Virus record (IMG/VR): IMGVR_UViG_3300032086_000581 | Coordinates: 1 to 23,605 of that record | DNA length: 23,605 bases | Source of the DNA: a virus | Reading direction: 5' to 3' (one strand) | In this document: one piece after another, positions 19,268 to 23,605 of the stretch | Layout: the number at the start of each line of letters is the position of its first letter | Position numbering within the stretch: position 1 is the first letter of the stretch | Made by a program: the position numbers and the translations under genes | Notes under the pieces: generated by a model | Told to the model about the DNA's origin: nothing | Database searches by the model: none | What the model saw: only the letters and a program-made list of their open reading frames with translations

Positions 19268-19283
19268 AATATTCCAAAGTGCT

Positions 19284-19799
19284 TTATGGAATCTTGTCAC
19301 CCTCATCTTTTTGATGTTTTTTAATTAACTCTTCTAACTTTTTAAGAGTTTCTGGTGGTAAATCTTTTTTCTTTATTTTACTTCTAAATAAAATATCAGA
19401 ATAATCCATTTGTACATAACTTAATTTTTTCTCGTCTTCTTTCTTTAATATCTTGCCGTCAGCAGAAACGCTTTGAGCAACACGATCAACAATATTTTGT
19501 AAACTATGTTTCATACTAAAATCTCTATACAATAATGACTTAATAGATTCCATTACCATAGCAAAATCTTTTTGAAATTCTACATTATCAACCTGTATAG
19601 CGTTTTCATTAAAGACTCTAAACAAATCATCCTGCAATTTTTCAATTATTTTTGATACAAATATCTTTGCCTGTAAATCTTTTATTTCTTTTTTTTGTTT
19701 ATCAGAAATTTTAGACTTAGGTATATCCTGTTTTATTTTAGGAAAGATTAATATATTATCGTCTTTTTTATCTGCCATCATTTGTTTACTTTGGTTCAC
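19284..19799 (-). CDS. Conserved T4-like marine phage protein, unknown function
   Basis: 171 aa if read from GTG 19799; ATG 19781 or 19778 are alternative starts. Charged, helical protein: ILIFPKIKQDIPKSKISDKQ, then a coiled coil, then FQKDFAMVMESIKSLLYRDF and MKHSLQNIVDRVAQSV, a pattern I associate with hypothetical proteins of marine T4-like phages. No catalytic motif. Overlaps the glutaredoxin gene by 14 nt. Confidence 0.6.
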   Translation of the reverse strand: MNQSKQMMADKKDDNILIFPKIKQDIPKSKISDKQKKEIKDLQAKIFVSKIIEKLQDDLFRVFNENAIQVDNVEFQKDFAMVMESIKSLLYRDFSMKHSLQNIVDRVAQSVSADGKILKKEDEKKLSYVQMDYSDILFRSKIKKKDLPPETLKKLEELIKKHQKDEGDKIP

Positions 19800-20058
19800 C
19801 CTTAAAATTACATAGACCTTCGTCTGTTAACTTTTCAACTAATTGATTATAACCACCAACTAATATATCGTCTATTTTAATTTGTGGCATACTTCTAACT
19901 TGTTTGCCAATGTCATCAAACATTTCATTGACATCCTTGAAATCTTCCATTTTCTTTTCTGTGTAATTAAGGCCAACACTTTTGATTAAGTTCTTGGCCT
20001 TAACACAAAAAGAACAATTTAGTTTTGAATAAACTATTATTTTACTGTTCTTGTCCAT
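19786..20058 (-). CDS. Glutaredoxin
   Basis: 90 aa. Active site CSFC (C15, C18) after the first strand KIIVYSKLN, cis-proline P58 in SMPQI and the glutathione-binding GGY (68-70) are all present, so a functional dithiol glutaredoxin is likely. In T4-like phages it supplies electrons to ribonucleotide reductase (T4 nrdC analogue). No reductase genes are in this window. It overlaps the LPP20-like gene upstream by 17 nt. Confidence 0.88.
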   Translation of the reverse strand: MDKNSKIIVYSKLNCSFCVKAKNLIKSVGLNYTEKKMEDFKDVNEMFDDIGKQVRSMPQIKIDDILVGGYNQLVEKLTDEGLCNFKGEPK

Positions 20059-20659
20059 TTGCGATTAACTCCACTTCGTCATATTTCTTCTCAGCAAGTT
20101 TCTTTAACTCGTAAGCGTCAACAACGGTTTCAATAGCATAATCATACATTTTGTTAGCGTCACCGAGTGGTAATCTTAAACCTACCCAAGCACGATAGTA
20201 ACCATTCTTAGTCATAGTCACTTCTTGTTTAAAGGTCTCGTAACCTCTAACAGGTGTATTCTTAATAATATTGACAAGTGTTGTTTCAACATCCGTTACC
20301 ACAGTTTTAGTATTTGTTTTACCTAATTCTGTTGTAAAGATTTTTGCCTTCTTATTCATTTCTCCTTTAATCATATCAGCCATTTCAGCTTTTGCAATTA
20401 AAGAAGCCTTCTCTATTGCAAGTTCAAGGTCTGGTGATACTGAAGTACCAACACCGAATATACACTCTTTATCTTTGTTTTTACCAAATCTAGTAGTGCC
20501 ACATTCTTTTTTAGCGTTGTAGTCATTCATATACCAAGCAGGTACCTTACTTACTACTTTACCTTTTTCTTGTTTTATTGTATAAGTATTTTGAGCACAA
20601 TTTGTTAGTGCCAAACCTACTACTGCAACAAACAATATTTTCATATACTTATTCATCAT
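20042..20659 (-). CDS. LPP20-family lipoprotein
   Basis: 205 aa. A type II signal peptide MMNKYMKILFVAVVGLALTN with lipobox LTNC (C21), then the LPP20-like core: VPAWYMNDY, FGVGTSVSPDLELAIEKASL, AKAEMADMIKGEMNKK and a late RAWVGLRLPL strand. LPP20 proteins are outer-membrane lipoproteins of bacteria; a phage copy would alter the host envelope, perhaps blocking superinfection, but no role is known. A perfect sigma70 promoter and AAGGAGAAGG lie just upstream, so strong separate expression is likely. Confidence 0.75.
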   Translation of the reverse strand: MMNKYMKILFVAVVGLALTNCAQNTYTIKQEKGKVVSKVPAWYMNDYNAKKECGTTRFGKNKDKECIFGVGTSVSPDLELAIEKASLIAKAEMADMIKGEMNKKAKIFTTELGKTNTKTVVTDVETTLVNIIKNTPVRGYETFKQEVTMTKNGYYRAWVGLRLPLGDANKMYDYAIETVVDAYELKKLAEKKYDEVELIANGQEQ

Positions 20660-20801
20660 TTATTACCTTCTCCTTCATATTATACACTAACTCTTGCGTT
20701 TTGTCAACAAGCTGATACTTCTCAACTGTTGCGTTAAATGATTCCCAGTTAAGAGCTAGTAAAACCCAAAGAATCATTATCGTAAATGTAAATTTAATCA
20801 T
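20649..20801 (-). CDS. 50-aa single-pass membrane protein
   Basis: ATG at 20801 overlaps the upstream stop as TAATG, with GGGAGG 7 nt before it. MIKFTFTIMILWVLLALNWE is a membrane helix or signal anchor; the rest is a charged helix (VEKYQLVDKTQELVYNMKEK). It overlaps the LPP20-like gene start by 11 nt. No family. The next operon's promoter is embedded in its coding sequence. Confidence 0.65.
   Translation of the reverse strand: MIKFTFTIMILWVLLALNWESFNATVEKYQLVDKTQELVYNMKEKVINDE
20679..20707 (-). promoter_or_regulatory. Consensus sigma70 promoter of the LPP20-like operon
   Basis: TTGACA (20702-20707), 17-bp spacer, TATAAT (20679-20684). It lies inside the 3' part of the 50-aa gene. Start near 20672 leaves a leader of about 13 nt with AGGAGAAGG. 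Confidence 0.85.
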
Positions 20802-21346
20802 TACATAACCTCCCATTTACCTGTTGGACTCAAACACATAGTACCTGGTCTTTTAAACCATGACGTTGGTCTTGCGTATTTTCTGCAATATACTGGTGCA
20901 TTTGAATCTTTATAATAAAATTCAGCAAATAATTCCCAATAACCAGGTTTCTTTGCCTTTTCTAATTCTATTTGTTTTTTTAACTCTTCAATCTTTTGAC
21001 TCTTTGTAATCCCAAATTTTGTATCTGCACAATGTAATTCTTCTTTTTTAACAATCTCATCACCTTGTTGTTTAATATTGATAGTCACAAAACACCATTG
21101 TCCGTCAGGTGTTAAAAATCTATCTTTCTCTTTACTATACAAAGTGTTATTATCACTTAAACTAATTTTTTCTGCTGTATATGTTTCTAAACCTGTATCC
21201 ACTTTTATAACTTTTGCTTTCTTTAATTGTTTTTCATTTAGGTCGTCTCTTAATCCATCAACATCAGCAAAAGCAATCTTTGATAATGTAATTAATATTA
21301 ATGTATAAAACATCAATTGTAATATTGCCATATAAGGAAATCTCAT
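20801..21346 (-). CDS. Exported protein with C-terminal CxxPxGxW motif
   Basis: 181 aa. An N-terminal hydrophobic segment (about 8-24) ends in KIAFA, a likely signal peptidase site. The mature part has a charged coil (SQKIEELKKQIELEKAKKPG) and four or more cysteines, with WCFVTINI and a C-terminal RPGTMCLSPTGKWEVM. That end resembles the C-terminus of the lipoprotein at 21618-22100 (VACIMPDGRVEIQ), suggesting related periplasmic domains. Function unknown. Follows the DUF3310 gene directly. Confidence 0.6.
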   Translation of the reverse strand: MRFPYMAILQLMFYTLILITLSKIAFADVDGLRDDLNEKQLKKAKVIKVDTGLETYTAEKISLSDNNTLYSKEKDRFLTPDGQWCFVTINIKQQGDEIVKKEELHCADTKFGITKSQKIEELKKQIELEKAKKPGYWELFAEFYYKDSNAPVYCRKYARPTSWFKRPGTMCLSPTGKWEVM

Positions 21347-21621
21347 TAGTTTAGTTTCTCCTTATCAACATCTTCACTACTCATTAATAAAATAACATAG
21401 TGTATCGCCTTTAATAAATCTTTTCTATTTTTACCATCTTTTTTACCATATCTGCAAAGATATTTAATTGCATTTGCCTGGCAAAAATCTTTATCAATAC
21501 CTAGTTGTCTTAACATATCTTGTACTTGAAAACCATCTTTGGTTGTACTGTAATGTTCACCATAAGTAGATTTAATGTAATCAGAAATTTCTTTTATAAT
21601 TTTATCTTCTTTATATTTCAT
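21346..21621 (-). CDS. DUF3310-family protein
   Basis: 91 aa. The block FCQANAIKYLCRYGKKDGKN then KDLLKAIHYVILL is the DUF3310 (SaV-like) signature. These small phage proteins are often annotated as nucleotide kinase-like, without proof. ATGA overlap with the lipoprotein gene upstream. Soluble, cytoplasmic. Confidence 0.78.
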   Translation of the reverse strand: MKYKEDKIIKEISDYIKSTYGEHYSTTKDGFQVQDMLRQLGIDKDFCQANAIKYLCRYGKKDGKNRKDLLKAIHYVILLMSSEDVDKEKLN

Positions 21622-22100
21622 TGTATCTCAACTCTTCCGTCTGGCATTATACACGCAACGCCGAAATTTGTTTTTCTTACTGGCCCACTACTTGCCCATT
21701 GCATTGGCCAAGATGGTGAAATATCTATTGTTGACTCGTAATCTCTACATTTAATAGGACCCTTATACCAAGTTCTAGTTGTTTTAATAATACCACTAGA
21801 TTTTGTTTTAGGATTATACCAATTTGTTATATTAGGTTTGTTAGGTGCCCCAATTAAATGGTCAACAAAATACTTTTTATGATTATTGAAGTCGTCATTC
21901 CATATTTGATCTGCACCGTGAGCAGCGCCTACAACAGCACAAGCCGCAATTGCATATGGATCATCCATAACAGTAGAACAGGTTGCCCCAGCGGTTACTG
22001 ATCCTAGTGTTGCGCCACTAGTAGATACAGCGTAATCTCTAGCAGCACAATTTACTAACAACAAACAACTAATTAATAGCAGTATATTTTTCTTCAGCAT
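21618..22100 (-). CDS. Lipoprotein with glycine-zipper-like and C-terminal conserved domain
   Basis: 160 aa from ATG 22100; the frame is open further to 22163, but MLKKNILLLISCLLLVNC is a proper lipoprotein signal (lipobox LVNC). A small-residue segment follows (TSGATLGSVTAGATCSTVMD, then AIAACAVVGAAHGA), like glycine-zipper/17-kDa antigen lipoproteins, then a C-terminal domain with TRTWYKGPIKCRDYES, WPMQWASSGPVRKTNFG and CIMPDGRVEIQ. It begins 32 nt inside the upstream gene. Probably outer-membrane attached; role unknown. Confidence 0.65.
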   Translation of the reverse strand: MLKKNILLLISCLLLVNCAARDYAVSTSGATLGSVTAGATCSTVMDDPYAIAACAVVGAAHGADQIWNDDFNNHKKYFVDHLIGAPNKPNITNWYNPKTKSSGIIKTTRTWYKGPIKCRDYESTIDISPSWPMQWASSGPVRKTNFGVACIMPDGRVEIQ

Positions 22101-22398
22101 TATCTTTTTGTTCTTCAATTTGTTTTTCAAACATATATTCATCATAAGACTTACCGAACACAACTTTGTAGAAATGATCTAGTGGACTTTCACTTGAATA
22201 TGCCTTAATTAAATTATCAAAATTAATATCTATATTAGAATATTGATTTTTATTACTTTTCTTTGCTTCTTGGTGTGATTTAAGAACAGCGAGTCTATTT
22301 GTAAATACTTCTTCTCTCGGTTCCGATTTCTTTGATTTTGCAATATCTTTTTGTTTTGCAACTTCAAACTCTTTAAATATACTTTGTTTAGTTATCAT
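22069..22398 (-). CDS. Charged helical protein, first gene of an operon
   Basis: 109 aa, very rich in K, E and S: FKEFEVAKQKDIAKSKKSEP, then SNIDINFDNLIKAYSSESPL, and a YEYMFEKQ-like end (YDEYMFEKQIEEQKDNAEEK). No family recognised. GGGAGG precedes the ATG at 22398. A promoter TTGACA/TATACT lies upstream, together with a 12-codon leader ORF (22388-22426). Confidence 0.6.
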   Translation of the reverse strand: MITKQSIFKEFEVAKQKDIAKSKKSEPREEVFTNRLAVLKSHQEAKKSNKNQYSNIDINFDNLIKAYSSESPLDHFYKVVFGKSYDEYMFEKQIEEQKDNAEEKYTAIN

Positions 22399-22436
22399 AA
22401 TTTAAGACCTCCCATGTTTTTGTCATATTTAAGTTT

Positions 22437-22465
22437 AGTATATCAGTTTTTGTCAATATTGTCAA
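22437..22465 (-). promoter_or_regulatory. Sigma70 promoter of the operon from 22398
   Basis: TTGACA (22460-22465), 17-bp spacer, TATACT (22437-22442). A second TTGACA sits inside the spacer. ATG 22426, 10 nt after the -10, opens MTKTWEVLNYDN, overlapping the real start. Confidence 0.75.
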
Positions 22466-22470
22466 CCCTT

Positions 22471-22499
22471 AAAAAAGTCAATAAAATCAACACTTTTTT
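22471..22499 (-). terminator. A/T-rich intrinsic terminator
   Basis: Minus strand AAAAAAGT, 13-nt loop, ACTTTTTT, then AAGG. The stem is 8 bp and ends in a T6 run. It lies 3 nt after the stop at 22503 and just before the next promoter. Weak stem, but good position. Confidence 0.5.
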
Positions 22500-22502
22500 C
22501 AT

Positions 22503-22712
22503 CTAACTAGTAAAATCCATGCCTGATTCTCTTATTTTTTGACATAAATCAGGTCCGTCACTAGATTTTATTACATAATAGTCTTCGGTATTGTCAATTA
22601 CTTTAGATATTATGTTATTTTCTTTAAACCATGTCTCTGCTTTTGCTGAAACAGGTCTGATTAAACAAGTGCCATCATTGGCACTTGTATATACAAAGTC
22701 ACCATTAATCAT
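22503..22712 (-). CDS. 69-aa protein of unknown function
   Basis: Start at ATG 22712, overlapping the upstream stop, with GGA upstream; an ATG four codons earlier is in frame. Protein MINGDFVYTSANDGTCLIRP, then AETWFKENNIISKVIDN and DYYVIKSSDGPDLCQKI. Looks like a small alpha/beta soluble protein with two cysteines. No family. Terminator follows. Confidence 0.6.
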   Translation of the reverse strand: MINGDFVYTSANDGTCLIRPVSAKAETWFKENNIISKVIDNTEDYYVIKSSDGPDLCQKIRESGMDFTS

Positions 22713-22971
22713 TTTTAATTCCAAATGTTGACTTAATTTGAGACCAATTTCTCTTTAATTGAGCCTTACTGTCTGCCCAACCTTCTTTTTGATACTTTTT
22801 CGTCTTCTCCCATTCACTAGTTAAAAAGTCCTGTGTATTAGATGGTAAACTTTTAACATCTTCTACAACTTTAGAAATAGTAATAGGTTTAGTTTCATTT
22901 GCCATTACAGAATTTGCCATAGCAAAAAAACCTAACATCATTAATATAATTAGTGTATATGCACTTTTCAT
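22705..22971 (-). CDS. Exported small helical protein
   Basis: 88 aa with signal peptide MKSAYTLIILMMLGFFAMAN and likely cleavage after SVMA. The mature 60 residues are helical and tryptophan-rich (DFLTSEWEKTKKYQKEGWAD, LKRNWSQIKSTF). ATGA overlap with the preceding gene. Probably periplasmic; function unknown. Confidence 0.62.
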   Translation of the reverse strand: MKSAYTLIILMMLGFFAMANSVMANETKPITISKVVEDVKSLPSNTQDFLTSEWEKTKKYQKEGWADSKAQLKRNWSQIKSTFGIKND

Positions 22972-23270
22972 ACTTTCCTTCCCATTGTTTTAAAATCAGT
23001 AGCGTCTACCAATTGATAATTACCTTTATTGTAAGCGATACTAATTGTTTTACCAGCAGGTAATTGTGGTTTTAATATCTCTCTTTTTACACAATGACCT
23101 GGGATTCTATCACTTGTTGGTATAGAATTTCTTACTTTTAAATCAGGAAACTCAAACGCAAAGTTAGTAGGTTTAATTTTACCTGTTTTGATATTGATAT
23201 TAACACCTAGACTTTTTATCCATGCCCAGTGTTTTCTTTGTAAAACTTTAAAATTTTCTTTTTTACTCAT
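22968..23270 (-). CDS. 100-aa protein of unknown function
   Basis: Start at ATG 23270, coupled to the upstream stop (ATGAGTAA). An earlier in-frame ATG at 23321 lies inside the neighbouring gene and is less likely. Protein MSKKENFKVLQRKHWAWIKS, then a beta-rich part ending ISIAYNKGNYQLVDATDFKT. Soluble, basic. No family. Confidence 0.6.
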   Translation of the reverse strand: MSKKENFKVLQRKHWAWIKSLGVNINIKTGKIKPTNFAFEFPDLKVRNSIPTSDRIPGHCVKREILKPQLPAGKTISIAYNKGNYQLVDATDFKTMGRKV

Positions 23271-23424
23271 TTTCTGATTGTTCGGTTGCCCATTTATCAA
23301 ATTGTTCAACTTCTTTTTCATACTTCTTAATCTTATCATCAACTAATGCACTTGTCAAGTTATTATATGGTATTGATTTTCTTATCTCTTTTAAATCGTC
23401 AATAAATTTTAATAAGTCAAGCAT
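23263..23424 (-). CDS. 53-aa acidic helical protein
   Basis: ATG at 23424 overlaps the previous stop as TAATG, with GAGAGG 6 nt upstream. MLDLLKFIDDLKEIRKSIPY, then KKYEKEVEQFDKWATEQSEN. Overlaps the next gene by 8 nt. Short coiled coil; no family. Confidence 0.6.
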   Translation of the reverse strand: MLDLLKFIDDLKEIRKSIPYNNLTSALVDDKIKKYEKEVEQFDKWATEQSENE

Positions 23425-23605
23425 TATTTACCTCTCATTGATTCGGCTTCTAAATTTATAGCAACGTCAATATCTGACTCTTCTTTATCAATTAATTTAA
23501 TTTTAGTTAAAGGATGTGGATCATTTTCTCCAGCATAAGTGTCTATTCTGACATCACCAAACTCAACTGCTTCATCAAAGGATTGTGTATCGTCATCATA
23601 ATTAA
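23424..23605 (-). CDS. Partial CDS, 3' end only, acidic protein
   Basis: The last 60 codons of a gene entering from the high-coordinate edge: NYDDDTQSFDEAVEFGDVRI, then DKEESDIDVAINLEAESMRG. Acidic, soluble, stop TAA shared with the next ATG. Family cannot be judged from this end. Confidence 0.6.
   Translation of the reverse strand, partial: NYDDDTQSFDEAVEFGDVRIDTYAGENDPHPLTKIKLIDKEESDIDVAINLEAESMRGK

Noticed and set aside
23321-23358. TTGACA-N17-TAAGAT before an in-frame ATG at 23321
   Set aside because: The -10 is poor and the site is inside a coding sequence; the coupled start at 23270 explains the gene better.

Overview
The window reads as part of the genome of a T4-like myovirus infecting a marine bacterium, most likely a SAR11/Pelagibacter-type alphaproteobacterium. 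The evidence is very AT-rich DNA, a T4 core gene set (gp4, gp26, tail-tube-like gp54/gp48-type proteins, gp32, gp59, gp33) and many small families typical of marine T4-like phages. Host and phage names are inference. Every credible gene lies on the minus strand, so transcription runs from high to low coordinates. Genes are packed with ATGA or TAATG overlaps. No tRNA, insertion sequence, integrase or CRISPR array was seen.

Layout in transcription order. (a) 23605-18300: small accessory genes, including several exported proteins or lipoproteins (one LPP20-like), a DUF3310 protein, glutaredoxin, a basic winged-helix-like protein with its own terminator, and a DUF6433-like protein. (b) 18200-12770: a small-gene operon with a SprT-like metalloprotease, a membrane-anchored Bax/GH73-like muramidase, a DUF2061-like membrane protein, two 2OG-Fe(II) oxygenases and a large membrane/coiled-coil protein. 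(c) 12755-9640: a leaderless-type promoter followed by a marine-phage conserved protein, a 35-aa ArfA-like ribosome rescue factor, a 17-aa hydrophobic micro-ORF with its own late promoter, a DUF5856-like protein, a lipoprotein-like ORF, a DUF465-like protein and an M15 peptidase endolysin. (d) 9637-5216: a PD-(D/E)XK nuclease, two exported small proteins, then the replication/late-transcription block gp33-gp59 and, after two further genes, gp32. (e) 5172-1: virion genes gp4, a conserved 184-aa protein, a gp54/gp19-like protein, gp26, a probable -1 frameshift extension of gp26, a holin-like membrane protein, a tape-measure-like protein and the start of a gp48-like protein.

The most notable signals are regulatory. 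Two promoter classes sit at fixed distances from start codons. Class 1 is a consensus sigma70 promoter (TTGACA, 17 bp, TATAAT), several of which end 5-6 nt before an ATG. Class 2 is a T4-type late box (NATAAATA) ending exactly 5 nt before an ATG at four places. In both cases the transcript would begin at or next to the A of the ATG, so leaderless mRNAs look systematic. The second class fits with the gp33 late co-activator encoded here. Other highlights are a T-run slippery site joining gp26 to a -1 frame that stays open to the next gene, the ArfA-like gene, and a gp32 gene with two promoters and a repeat-bearing leader that suggests autoregulation.

No gene-free stretch exceeds 300 bases. The longest intergenic pieces (about 163 bases at 18140-18302, 104 at 22399-22502, and 74-80 at 19210-19283 and 8776-8858) are described as promoters, hairpins or operators.
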